A DNA stretch of 20,110 nucleotides from Thermoproteales archaeon (lineage in GTDB: Archaea > Thermoproteota > Thermoprotei > Thermoproteales > Thermocladiaceae), in the NCBI GenBank assembly GCA_027068725.1, contig JAMOMD010000001.1, forward strand, positions 1 to 20,110, given 5' to 3'. How positions within the stretch are numbered: position 1 is the stretch's first letter; each line of letters starts with the position of its first letter. The notes beneath the pieces were generated by a model that saw only the letters and a program-made list of their open reading frames with translations, had not been told where the DNA came from and did no database searches. Shown in pieces: positions 7,762 to 14,818 of this stretch. The position numbers and the translations under genes were made by a program.

Positions 7762-8868
7762 ATGGCACGAACGAGAGAAGAGGTACTGAAGATACTCGAG
7801 GATTGGGGTAGGAAGATACTCGAGCAGATTGAGAAGGGACAGGAACCTGTACTTGAGATACCGTCAAGAACGTTATCGAATACTGTATGGGACCCTGTCA
7901 GGAAGATACTGGTTCTAGGACCTGAGAAAATGCGTAGAAGGTTCCTTGACCTGAAGGAGTCGAGAAAGTTCATGCAGACAATGCTCATGCTTAAGCTTAT
8001 TGTTGAGGCAATTAGGGAGGGAGTATACCCAACAATAAGAGACTTGTACTACAACGGCAAGCACACAATAGTATACAAAGATCCTCGAGGCAAAGTATTC
8101 AAGGAGAACACCTGGGACGATCAGCAAGAATCTAACTCAGTGATTGAGGACATTGAGGTTGCTACAGGACTTCTCAGAGAAGAAATGGGCATTTCAGCAG
8201 ACGTCAAAGGCAAAGTCGTTGGTCCAATAATTGTACGTTCCAAAGGCTTCGAAATAGATGCAACTAAGCTAGGTGATGCAGCACTAAGCCTCCCACCCAA
8301 TCCTGACGAGCTTGAGATAGTGAAAGTAGAGGCTAACTACGTGCTCGTTATTGAGAAGGACGCAATATTCCAGCGACTTAACAGAGAAGGATTTTGGAAG
8401 GACGAGAACTGCCTGCTAGTGACAGCAAAGGGCATGCCAGACAGAGCAACAAGGAGATTCATCAGAAGACTAAGTGAAGAGTTCAAATTGCCTGTCTATG
8501 TGCTCACAGACGCAGACCCATACGGATGGTACATATACAGCGTGTACAGGAGCGGCTCAATTAAACTAAGCTACGAAAGTGAGAGACTAGCAACACCTGA
8601 CGCAAAGTTCGTTGGTGTGACAGCAAGCGACATAATAGAGTACAAGATCAGTGACGAGTACGTCATTGCAGCAACAGATAGAGACATAAAGCGAGCTCAC
8701 GAGCTACTAAGATATCCATGGTTCCAGAGTGATGCTTGGAAGCGAGAAATTAGCCTATTCCTGAAAATGAAGAAAAAGGTCGAGATTGAGGCACTCTCAA
8801 CACACGGTTTGAAGTTCCTGCACGATTATCTGAAAGATAAGATTCATAGAAAGAAGTGGATTGAATAA
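7762..8868 (+). CDS. top6A: DNA topoisomerase VI subunit A (Spo11-like catalytic subunit)
   Basis: This subunit cuts DNA through a tyrosine and is homologous to the meiotic nuclease Spo11. At 368 aa it is of normal length. The winged-helix (5Y-CAP) domain carries TIRDLYYNGK at 91-100; by comparison with Spo11 RDIFY the nucleophile should be Tyr97. The Toprim metal site is visible: Glu198 in VLVIEKDAIF, and Asp250/Asp252 in LTDADPYGW. The gene follows top6B in the same direction and makes a heterotetramer with its product. It ends 6 bp before the end of the convergent unknown gene at 8875-9642. All catalytic residues are present. Confidence 0.97.
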   Translation: MARTREEVLKILEDWGRKILEQIEKGQEPVLEIPSRTLSNTVWDPVRKILVLGPEKMRRRFLDLKESRKFMQTMLMLKLIVEAIREGVYPTIRDLYYNGKHTIVYKDPRGKVFKENTWDDQQESNSVIEDIEVATGLLREEMGISADVKGKVVGPIIVRSKGFEIDATKLGDAALSLPPNPDELEIVKVEANYVLVIEKDAIFQRLNREGFWKDENCLLVTAKGMPDRATRRFIRRLSEEFKLPVYVLTDADPYGWYIYSVYRSGSIKLSYESERLATPDAKFVGVTASDIIEYKISDEYVIAATDRDIKRAHELLRYPWFQSDAWKREISLFLKMKKKVEIEALSTHGLKFLHDYLKDKIHRKKWIE

Positions 8869-8874
8869 TAAAGC

Positions 8875-9642
8875 TTACACACCTAACATAAGTGACATTG
8901 TAAACAAAGTCTTACGCTCAGCTAGTTCTACATTACCTAGCACATTCTTTACTTTCTCCTTAATTCTTTCTATAATCTCTATAACAATTTCAAGCCAGTT
9001 ATACCTTGGCAGGTTGACCTTATCTCCAAGCATTTTCTTTCGAACATCAGAATTAAACCACCTTTCAGGATCTTCAAGTTCTCTACAAATATCCTCATTC
9101 GACGCAGTTGACCATAGCTCGTCCAGTATCTTAACTTCTTCCGGAGGTACTACTTCCCTTATCTCTCTATGATGCCACCAGGGAATTACGCCAATACATC
9201 TACACAGAGACAATCTCTTATGTTGAAGCTCGTACTCCGTAGGCGATATGACATCAACGTCTATCGCACACATAGTGATACCCTGAGGATACTCAAGTAA
9301 TACTCCCTGAAATACTCTCACCCTCTTACCATGGATGATAATACACTTTGGTAAGGAGACCTTACCCACTTGAGTAAGATCACTTACCTCAACACACTCC
9401 TCCCTCTTCAATGTTCCAAGCAGTCTCAGAATATCTTCTCTTGGCTTAACTGAGACTTCGACAGTTGCCGGTATGCCTAGTCTCCTGTATTTAACATATT
9501 CTGATAGCATACGTGTTACAACATCCTTTAGTTCCACTGTCAAGATCTTCAGGATCTCGGTCATGGGGAGCCCCAGTATTCTAGCCATGTCCCATAGGCT
9601 ATCCCTAACACATGGTTCAACGTTTAGCTTAACGTATTTCAT
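8875..9642 (-). CDS. Unknown protein with a ribbon-helix-helix-like N-terminus
   Basis: I do not recognise this 255-aa protein as a whole. The first 40 residues (KYVKLNVEPCVRDSLWDMAR, then a helix starting LGLPMTEILKIL) fit a ribbon-helix-helix DNA-binding pattern: one beta strand, a helix, a turn and a second helix. The central part (about 75-150) has beta-rich segments with several cysteines (KCIIIHGKRVRVFQGVLLEY). It is followed by RCIGVIPWWHHREIREVVPP with a Trp-Trp-His-His cluster, then a long charged C-terminal helix. The ATG start has a TATA-like ACTTAATA about 32 nt upstream. A tandem 12-bp repeat in that promoter could be its own operator. The gene converges on top6A with a 6-bp gap and is divergent from bud32. 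A regulator is the leading guess. Confidence 0.6.
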   Translation of the reverse strand: MKYVKLNVEPCVRDSLWDMARILGLPMTEILKILTVELKDVVTRMLSEYVKYRRLGIPATVEVSVKPREDILRLLGTLKREECVEVSDLTQVGKVSLPKCIIIHGKRVRVFQGVLLEYPQGITMCAIDVDVISPTEYELQHKRLSLCRCIGVIPWWHHREIREVVPPEEVKILDELWSTASNEDICRELEDPERWFNSDVRKKMLGDKVNLPRYNWLEIVIEIIERIKEKVKNVLGNVELAERKTLFTMSLMLGV

Positions 9643-9645
9643 AGT

Positions 9646-9669
9646 ACATGGTGTAGAACATGGAGTGGA
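9646..9669. repeat. Tandem 12-bp repeat in the promoter of the RHH-like gene
   Basis: ACATGGTGTAGA (9646-9657) is followed without a gap by ACATGGAGTGGA (9658-9669), with two mismatches. The pair lies between the minus-strand TATA-like box and the ATG at 9642. Its position fits an operator; ribbon-helix-helix dimers commonly bind such short repeated half-sites. Confidence 0.6.
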
Positions 9670-9670
9670 C

Positions 9671-9678
9671 TATTAAGT
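9671..9678 (-). promoter_or_regulatory. TATA-like box of the RHH-like gene
   Basis: The minus strand reads ACTTAATA, centred about 32 nt before the ATG at 9642. The predicted transcription start falls inside or next to the tandem 12-bp repeat. Confidence 0.4.
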
Positions 9679-9713
9679 GTGTCCTCCCTTCCTGAAATGT
9701 GATTGTGCCGAAG

Positions 9714-9723
9714 ACTAAAATAT
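9714..9723 (+). promoter_or_regulatory. TATA-like box of bud32
   Basis: ACTAAAATAT is centred about 35 nt before ATG 9754, leaving a leader of about 8 nt. It lies downstream of the alternative GTG 9703, so a transcript from it could not include that codon. This supports the shorter Bud32. Confidence 0.45.
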
Positions 9724-9753
9724 GGAACATGTAAAATACAGGATACTCAGAAC

Positions 9754-10425
9754 ATGGCAACAATTGCGAGAGGAGCCGAAGCTGTGATATTTCTCGAGAA
9801 TTTTCTCGGCTTCACTCAGGTAGTGAAGAAAATACGCGTTGAGAAAAGGTACAGGGTACCACACGTCGATAAGACAATTAGACTCCATAGAACTCTGAGC
9901 GAAGCACGTAACATGATACTAGCCTACAAGGCTGGCATTCCTGTTCCGCGAGTAGTCGATGTAGACCCGTATGGTTATACTATACGAATTGAGTACATTC
10001 CTGGAGAGACTCTTAGAGACCTCACTGCAAGAGCTATTGAAGATGGTGACTTAGGAAAGGTTCTAAGCTATTATCGAGAGGCAGGTATAATAGTTGGAAA
10101 GCTACATAAGATTGGAATAATTCATGGCGATCTTTCACTAACAAATTTCATAGTTAGAAGCGACGGAAAGCTGTTTATTATAGATTTTGGACTAAGTAAT
10201 CGATACAACATTAGCAACTTCGAGCTCAAGGAGTATCTTGAAGCATGTGCACGAGACATAAATGTATTTTTAAGAAATGTTGAGGCAAACTTCTCAAATT
10301 ACGCACAAGAACTCTTCAACACATTCCTGAAAGGTTACTCTGAGATTGTTGGCCAACAAGCCGCTGACCGTGTAGTGAGGGAAATTAGGAGAATTAGAAG
10401 CTTAGCAAGATACGTTGTCGAATAG
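9754..10425 (+). CDS. bud32: KEOPS complex kinase/ATPase Bud32 (PRPK-like)
   Basis: Bud32 is the small atypical kinase/ATPase of the KEOPS complex, which makes the t6A modification at position 37 of ANN-decoding tRNAs together with Kae1, Cgi121 and Pcc1. From ATG 9754 it is 223 aa, the normal length. Visible motifs are the N-terminal MATIARGAEAVIF, Lys25/Lys26 as ATP-site lysines, the helix C glutamate in RTLSEARNM, the catalytic loop HGDLSLTN at 124-131 with Asp126 and Asn131, and DFG at 144-146. GTG 9703 would add 17 unrelated residues and lies before the TATA-like box, so I rejected it. The gene heads a co-directional run that also contains another KEOPS subunit, Pcc1. Kae1 is not fused to it and is not in the window. 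Confidence 0.95.
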   Translation: MATIARGAEAVIFLENFLGFTQVVKKIRVEKRYRVPHVDKTIRLHRTLSEARNMILAYKAGIPVPRVVDVDPYGYTIRIEYIPGETLRDLTARAIEDGDLGKVLSYYREAGIIVGKLHKIGIIHGDLSLTNFIVRSDGKLFIIDFGLSNRYNISNFELKEYLEACARDINVFLRNVEANFSNYAQELFNTFLKGYSEIVGQQAADRVVREIRRIRSLARYVVE

Positions 10426-10430
10426 CAAGA

Positions 10431-10439
10431 CTTATTAAT
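10431..10439 (+). promoter_or_regulatory. TATA box of S15
   Basis: CTTATTAAT is centred about 25 nt before the GTG at 10460, the standard distance for a leaderless transcript. It supports the GTG start and means S15 can be transcribed independently of bud32. Confidence 0.55.
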
Positions 10440-10459
10440 GCAGAGAGACCACACTGCTC

Positions 10460-10918
10460 GTGCCACATAGGTCGAGACACAAGAAAGGTAGGAGCAGCTC
10501 AACAAGGCCCGTAACGAAGGCACCACCACCATGGATGAGATACAGTCCAGAGGAGATTGAGCAGCTGATAGTGGAGCTTGCGAGAAGAGGTTTCACACCA
10601 TCGATGATAGGAATAATTCTTAGAGACCAGTACGGAATTCCACTAGTTAAGCCAATATTGGGCAAATCAATAACGGAGGTCCTTGAAGAGCACGGTCTTG
10701 CTCCACAGATTCCAGAGGATCTGATGTTCCTGATCAGGAAGGCAATAAAGATCAGGAAGCACCTGGAGGAGCATCCAAAGGACATGTCAGCTAAGAGAGG
10801 ACTACTCCTGACAGAGTCGAAGATCAGGAGACTAATAAAGTACTACAAGCGCGTAGGAAAGCTGCCACCAGACTTCGAGTATAGGCCAGAACAGTTCATG
10901 CACATGATGGCAATGTAA
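10460..10918 (+). CDS. rps15: Small-subunit ribosomal protein S15 (archaeal S15p/S13e)
   Basis: S15 binds 16S rRNA in the central domain of the 30S subunit. The protein has 152 aa, the usual archaeal length with an N-terminal extension (SRHKKGRSSSTRP) absent in bacteria. It contains the typical SPEEIEQLIVELARRG, GIPLVKPILGKSI and TESKIRRLIKYYKRVGKLPP segments. The GTG start is preferred because a TATA box sits about 25 nt upstream and no alternative gives the conserved basic N-terminus. It is followed 19 bp later by the RecJ/Cdc45-like gene. The order S15, RecJ-like, Pcc1, S3Ae is one I remember as conserved in archaea. Confidence 0.96.
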   Translation: MPHRSRHKKGRSSSTRPVTKAPPPWMRYSPEEIEQLIVELARRGFTPSMIGIILRDQYGIPLVKPILGKSITEVLEEHGLAPQIPEDLMFLIRKAIKIRKHLEEHPKDMSAKRGLLLTESKIRRLIKYYKRVGKLPPDFEYRPEQFMHMMAM

Positions 10919-10937
10919 TAATCCTTAACGTTAGCTA

Positions 10938-11987
10938 ATGAGTAACACTAACGAAATAACGAAGATTGTACAACGAGCATTACAAGAACCCGGGCCTCTG
11001 CTAATAGTAACACTAAGAGAACCTCTCAGCTATCTCACAGGTCTCGCAATCTTACTTGAACGTGCACGTAACTCGAAGCTTACACATCTCGCATCCGTGG
11101 ACACTATCCTTAGTCCAATAGTGGACGATCTAACTCAACATTACGATAATATACTCATAGTGAATGCGCTTGAGGAAGCCGATAAGAGAACACTTGAGAA
11201 ATTTCATAAGAAGAATATACACAAGCTCATAATAAGAGAAATATCTGATATCAGGGAGATCGAGCACTCACTAATGTCCGATACTGCAAAACTTTTCTGC
11301 GAGTTATCAGTGTGTTTACTATACTATGAATATGATGTAAAAGAGTATTCGTTTAGATACTTGAGACAAACAGAACATCCTCCACTACCGGGTATTGCCT
11401 ACCTTAGCCTTGATCTAAGTCTGAAAAATATGGTGATACCTGCCCCATTATTATTGAAAGATCTAGCTATTCCTTCGAAATCCCTGAGAGAGATTACACA
11501 GGAGGAATTCCTAAGCATACTGATAAATATTGCTAAGAAAATTTACGAGAATAAGCAAGCTCTAGCCGTACTAGATGTGTTATGCAAGAGAGATTATGTT
11601 ACGCCAATGGGAACATCGGTAGTAGATTACTTGACAGTTCTCGAGACAATGTTTGGTTTGGAGGTTTACATAGCGTCGCCTTTAGATTTAGTAACTAGAT
11701 CGCAAATACTTGCTTCATCACAAGCTCGTAATTTTGTTGAGAAATATGCGGATAAAATTCGCGAGTTATTAACTGAAGGAGGCGAAATTGATAATATAAC
11801 AATGTTCTATAGGCTATGTATCTACAGGGTAGCTGCGAGGCAGAAATTAGAAAATTTGAACTTACGTACAAGAGATGGCATTATCTGCATGCCCTTTGCG
11901 GAAAATGTTGATTTGTCTAGTTTCAAAACGTATGATGTACAGAGAGTAAGACCTAATCTCAAGGTTGTGTGCTATGAGGCAAGGTAG
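10938..11987 (+). CDS. Inactivated RecJ/Cdc45-like protein (probable replisome component)
   Basis: The 349-aa protein has the shape of the DHH-family RecJ fold but without its catalytic residues. Near residues 21-40, where active archaeal RecJ has a strand ending in a DxDG loop, this protein has LLIVTLREPLSYLTG. Near 68-82, where another metal-binding Asp is expected, it has YDNILIVNALEEADK. No DHH triad is seen. The gene occupies the slot between S15 and Pcc1 where archaea carry a RecJ-like gene. In Sulfolobus a RecJ homologue lacking the nuclease core associates with GINS and acts as Cdc45 in the MCM helicase complex; this gene is a plausible counterpart. The assignment rests on synteny plus weak fold signatures, so an unrelated function is possible. 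Its end overlaps pcc1 by 14 nt. Confidence 0.66.
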   Translation: MSNTNEITKIVQRALQEPGPLLIVTLREPLSYLTGLAILLERARNSKLTHLASVDTILSPIVDDLTQHYDNILIVNALEEADKRTLEKFHKKNIHKLIIREISDIREIEHSLMSDTAKLFCELSVCLLYYEYDVKEYSFRYLRQTEHPPLPGIAYLSLDLSLKNMVIPAPLLLKDLAIPSKSLREITQEEFLSILINIAKKIYENKQALAVLDVLCKRDYVTPMGTSVVDYLTVLETMFGLEVYIASPLDLVTRSQILASSQARNFVEKYADKIRELLTEGGEIDNITMFYRLCIYRVAARQKLENLNLRTRDGIICMPFAENVDLSSFKTYDVQRVRPNLKVVCYEAR

Positions 11988-12252
11988 GGTTCTTGTACGA
12001 CTAATTGTGGATCTCGGCGACGCTAGTGTCTGTAAGTCCGTGCTAGAGGCACTGAAAGTCGATGATGTAGAGTTACCTGAGAGTGTCCAGCTTATTGAGA
12101 GAACTTGTGAGGATAGTAAGGTAGTGTACTTACTCGCTACTAGCCTTGATAAGGCAGAGAACCTGCTTAAACTCTGGTCAACGTTAGATGACCTTCTGCG
12201 ATGCATGAAGGCTGCGTACCAGACTCTGCAAAAGACGCTTAGCGGTAAGTAA
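11974..12252 (+). CDS. pcc1: KEOPS complex subunit Pcc1
   Basis: Pcc1 is the small dimerising subunit that contacts Kae1 and helps bind tRNA in the KEOPS t6A complex. From ATG 11974 the protein is 92 aa. It has a beta-strand start (GRVLVRLIVDLG), a central ELPESVQLIERTCED segment and the C-terminal helix STLDDLLRCMKAAYQTL, which resembles the LRSxxNTLDDLLR-like end of the family. TTG 11965 would add only three residues. The 14-nt overlap with the preceding gene suggests translational coupling. Bud32, another subunit of the same complex, lies about 1.5 kb upstream in the same direction. The family has little sequence conservation, so the position in the S15-S3Ae cluster adds weight. Confidence 0.8.
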   Translation: MRQGRVLVRLIVDLGDASVCKSVLEALKVDDVELPESVQLIERTCEDSKVVYLLATSLDKAENLLKLWSTLDDLLRCMKAAYQTLQKTLSGK

Positions 12253-12265
12253 AGAATAGAAAAAG

Positions 12266-12274
12266 TTCTTAAGT
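12266..12274 (+). promoter_or_regulatory. TATA-like box of S3Ae
   Basis: TTCTTAAGT is centred about 31 nt before the S3Ae ATG at 12301, in the 48-bp gap after pcc1. S3Ae is therefore probably transcribed from its own promoter with a very short or no leader. Confidence 0.5.
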
Positions 12275-12300
12275 ACCCTGAGGCACACAACCTTTGACTC

Positions 12301-12957
12301 ATGTCATCGGCACATAAGTCGCTGATAGGTAAGTGGGCACTAAAGAAGTGGTACATAGTACATGCGCCACCAATATTCAAGTGTGTAGAAATTGGAGAAG
12401 TTCCAGCGGATTCGCCAGAGAAGCTTCTCAACAGGACAATAGAGGTCAGCTTATTCGAGCTTACGAGAGACCTATCGCACATACCGATTAAGCTGAAGTT
12501 CCAGATATACCGCGTTGAGGGAGATCACGCATACACAAGATTCAAGCAACAGGAACTTACAAGAGACTACGTTAGGTCACTAGTCAGAAGAGGATCCTCC
12601 AAAATAGTGACAATACACGACGTCACGACACCAGACGGCGCAAAAATGAGAATACAAGTTCTGGCAGTTACAGCATATAGATGTAACACAAGCCATAAGC
12701 GTGCAATAAGAGCAATAACAAGATCAAGACTTGACGAATTTGCAAAATACCTGAAGTTCGACGACTATATACTAGCACTAGTATTTGGAGCAGTAGCTCA
12801 GGACGTGCTACTACATGCTAAGAAAATATACCCACTGAGAAAGGTCGAGATCCTGAAAGTAAAAGTTCTAGACTACCCAGAACCTCTGAAGAAGGTCGAA
12901 GTTGTAGAGAAGCCAGCAATAGCAGAAACAACGGAGGCAGAAGCAGCTCAGCAATAA
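12301..12957 (+). CDS. rps3ae: Small-subunit ribosomal protein S3Ae (eS1)
   Basis: This archaeal/eukaryotic ribosomal protein sits on the platform of the 30S subunit near the mRNA exit. At 218 aa it has the expected length. Recognisable stretches include WALKKWYIVHAPPIFK, FELTRDLSHIPIKLKFQI, KQQELTRDYVRSLVRRG and the helix RSRLDEFAKYLKFDDYI. The last 20 residues are acidic and Ala/Gln/Thr-rich (ETTEAEAAQQ) and probably disordered. It closes the bud32-to-rps3ae cluster and is convergent with the KH-protein gene across the longest non-coding stretch of the window. Confidence 0.96.
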   Translation: MSSAHKSLIGKWALKKWYIVHAPPIFKCVEIGEVPADSPEKLLNRTIEVSLFELTRDLSHIPIKLKFQIYRVEGDHAYTRFKQQELTRDYVRSLVRRGSSKIVTIHDVTTPDGAKMRIQVLAVTAYRCNTSHKRAIRAITRSRLDEFAKYLKFDDYILALVFGAVAQDVLLHAKKIYPLRKVEILKVKVLDYPEPLKKVEVVEKPAIAETTEAEAAQQ

Positions 12958-13040
12958 CATACCACTTCTATTCTAACATTTCTTCTAATGCCTTTAGAAA
13001 TTTAAATAAAATCCCAATAATCATTGAAAATGCTGGTAAT

Positions 13041-13062
13041 TGTTTAATAAATGTTTAATAAA
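13041..13062. repeat. Perfect tandem 11-bp repeat
   Basis: TGTTTAATAAA occurs twice back to back (13041-13051 and 13052-13062). Each unit is also TATA-like. It may be slippage in AT-rich spacer DNA or part of a small-RNA promoter; the sequence cannot decide. Confidence 0.6.
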
Positions 13063-13079
13063 GGCTCCAAAATTATCCT

Positions 13080-13099
13080 GCGCTTACTAAGTGCTTTTT
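13080..13099 (+). terminator. Imperfect palindrome followed by T run
   Basis: GCGCTTACTAAGTGC (13080-13094) can pair with itself around its central C with one G-T pair, and is followed by TTTTT (13095-13099). It could end a plus-strand transcript from S3Ae or from a short RNA starting after the tandem repeat. The hairpin loop would be very tight, so confidence is low. Confidence 0.3.
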
Positions 13100-13120
13100 G
13101 TTACAGGAACTGTGCTAGTT

Positions 13121-13768
13121 TTAGAATTCCTCTCCTCCAAGTACATCACGCCAGTCTATACCAAGATCTTCTCTAAACATTGATTGACCACTAATTAACT
13201 CCTCAAGCTTTCTTCTTCTCATCTCTCTTCTCCATGATTGTAATCTCCTGTATACTGTTGCATGTTGTCTTCCTAAGATAAGCATCTCGATTGCTTCACG
13301 AGCTGCTTTAGCATTTTCGTACTCTCCTATTATTGCAACTGCCTTGTCAGATATTACAATTTTAGCACCTGACAATTCTTCTATTGTTTTCCTAGCCTTA
13401 CCTTCCTCTCCTATTATCCTTCCTTTTATTCTTATTAAATGATTTATCTTATTCTTATCGATATAATCTCTTAAGTCCACTACCATCAGTACGTAGTTGC
13501 TCTTCTTCAATTCTAGTGCTGTATTTATGTCAAATCCGTAGTTTATTGCTTCTATAACTTCCTTAGCTTTCATTATTTGTTCAAGTGTTGTATTTTCTTT
13601 TGGTTCGATTATTACCGCACCTGTTGGGTCTATTGATATTTTTACGTTAAGTTCTTTCTCTAGAAGATCTTTATGCTTCTCTATGTACTTAGCCTTATTC
13701 TTATCTACGTTCACCGTTATCTTACCCTTTATCAGGTACTCTCCGCCACCGCTTCCGCTTGAGGCCAT
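13121..13768 (-). CDS. KH-domain RNA-binding protein, Dim2/Pno1-like
   Basis: This 215-aa protein has two KH domains in the order of archaeal Dim2/Pno1 (Krr1-related). In eukaryotes the family works in small-subunit rRNA maturation; in archaea it has been linked to rRNA 3' end processing and aIF2-alpha. KH1 spans about 11-75 and lacks an evident GxxG. KH2 spans about 90-165 and carries GRIIGEEGKARKTIEELSGA (116-135), the RNA-binding loop and following helix. The C-terminus (LILGRQHATVYRRLQSWRRE and a basic helix) is the conserved family tail. A leading Ser/Gly-rich stretch (ASSGSGGG) is probably disordered. The ATG start has a TATA box at the leaderless distance. It lies next to the secretion genes rather than next to translation factor or RIO-kinase genes as I would have expected. 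Confidence 0.88.
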   Translation of the reverse strand: MASSGSGGGEYLIKGKITVNVDKNKAKYIEKHKDLLEKELNVKISIDPTGAVIIEPKENTTLEQIMKAKEVIEAINYGFDINTALELKKSNYVLMVVDLRDYIDKNKINHLIRIKGRIIGEEGKARKTIEELSGAKIVISDKAVAIIGEYENAKAAREAIEMLILGRQHATVYRRLQSWRREMRRRKLEELISGQSMFREDLGIDWRDVLGGEEF

Positions 13769-13790
13769 AGCTTAACTAGGTGCAGAGTAA

Positions 13791-13798
13791 CTAATAAG
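13791..13798 (-). promoter_or_regulatory. TATA box of the KH-protein gene
   Basis: The minus strand reads CTTATTAG, centred 26 nt before the ATG at 13768. This is the leaderless spacing. It lies in the 38-bp gap after the upstream membrane-protein gene, so the KH gene is probably not part of the secretion operon. Confidence 0.55.
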
Positions 13799-13806
13799 CT
13801 CATAGG

Positions 13807-14766
13807 TCATATCACGGACATCATCGTGTCGAATATCACGTAGAATATTGCTGCAATTATCGGCGAGTACACTAGAGCTAACAGAAGAGCTAAGCCAAAT
13901 ATGTTTACTGGAAGTGTAAGTGCAGAAGCGGTTAGTGGTACTCCTGGCATGGAAGCTATGGCTCCAATTAGCTTGCCTGGAGCCTCTAATGCCCCAAAGA
14001 TAACGAAAAGCAATGCAGGTGCAAGAAAACTAAGCACAACATAACTCTGGAAAGTTAACGTTAGTGAAGTTATTATCTGTCTAAGCTTAATGAACTTATT
14101 ACGTAACAGTGCCTCGAGCTTCTGAACAAGAATCTTCTCAGGCTCAAGCGTTAGTCTAACACTTTCTATTAGTGATGACATTATGTCCTTATATATTAGC
14201 GATGGAACTCTCTCTATGCTTCTCTTAATTGCGGTAATTATATCTTCACCAAGTGCACACTCCTTTAGTATCAACTCAAGCTCATGCTTAATCTCAGGAT
14301 CTTGCTCAAGCTCATACACTTTCACTATTATATCAACTAGCGTGTTAGATGTTGCTAGTAGAGGAACGATGTACGATAGTGTATAGATTATTCTCTCATT
14401 AAAATGCACAGCACGCTTATGTATTATAGCAAGTGCATAAGCATATAATCCACCTAGCATTAAAAACAGTGCCATTAGAAGTACTGATGTTGTTATTGAT
14501 ATGTATCTAAGCAAGGATAGGTTAGTTACAAGGTATATAGTGGATACTATGATACAAGTCAGCGTAAGGAATACCGTACCGTAGACAAGATGTGGTAGTA
14601 ATTTTCGATAGAGATCCTTATTTATTTTATATCCTGAGAGCTCGTAGAGTCTATCAACTACCCTATAGAGAGACTCTACTGATCTCGAGAGAGCCTCCGA
14701 GACCTGGCGTCCTATATGCTCCTTCAATACCTGAAGAGCAGCTGCTCTTCGTCCACGCGATGTCAC
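13807..14766 (-). CDS. Type II/IV secretion platform membrane protein (TadC/GspF-like)
   Basis: This is an inner platform protein of a type IV-pilus or Tad-like machine, which sits in the membrane and couples to the assembly ATPase. The 319 residues show two transmembrane pairs, about 58-82 with 86-113 and 236-258 with 286-312. They flank a cytosolic helical T2SSF domain (about 120-235, with NERIIYTLSYIVPLLATSNT and ECALGEDIITAIKRSIERVP). It holds one T2SSF domain, whereas archaellum FlaJ proteins usually carry two. The start is GTG 14766. The gene follows the ATPase gene by 52 bp in the same direction, with a possible TATA (AAGTAAATAA) in between. A second protein of the same type is encoded divergently at 16439-17587. 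Confidence 0.85.
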   Translation of the reverse strand: MTSRGRRAAALQVLKEHIGRQVSEALSRSVESLYRVVDRLYELSGYKINKDLYRKLLPHLVYGTVFLTLTCIIVSTIYLVTNLSLLRYISITTSVLLMALFLMLGGLYAYALAIIHKRAVHFNERIIYTLSYIVPLLATSNTLVDIIVKVYELEQDPEIKHELELILKECALGEDIITAIKRSIERVPSLIYKDIMSSLIESVRLTLEPEKILVQKLEALLRNKFIKLRQIITSLTLTFQSYVVLSFLAPALLFVIFGALEAPGKLIGAIASMPGVPLTASALTLPVNIFGLALLLALVYSPIIAAIFYVIFDTMMSVI

Positions 14767-14818
14767 GGCAACTACATAGATTACACTTGTTACATTTATT
14801 TACTTACGTCTATTGACA

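Larger units (their letters stand above)
12958..13120. other. Longest non-coding stretch: AT-rich convergent spacer
   Basis: This 163-bp convergent gap is visibly AT-rich. It holds pyrimidine-rich tracts after S3Ae (12964-12998), a perfect tandem 11-bp repeat at 13041-13062, and an imperfect palindrome at 13080-13094 followed by five T. I see no open frame with a plausible protein, no tRNA and no convincing C/D-box signature. It probably works in transcript termination for both flanking genes. Confidence 0.5.

Noticed and set aside
9703..9753. GTG 9703 as start of Bud32
   Set aside because: It precedes the best TATA-like box and adds 17 residues with no match to the family, which begins with MATIARGAEA-like sequence.
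11862..12482. 206-codon minus-strand frame crossing the Cdc45-like, Pcc1 and S3Ae genes
   Set aside because: It runs opposite three real genes and their spacers, is Ser/Arg-rich with no family resemblance, and lacks a convincing promoter. It is a shadow frame.
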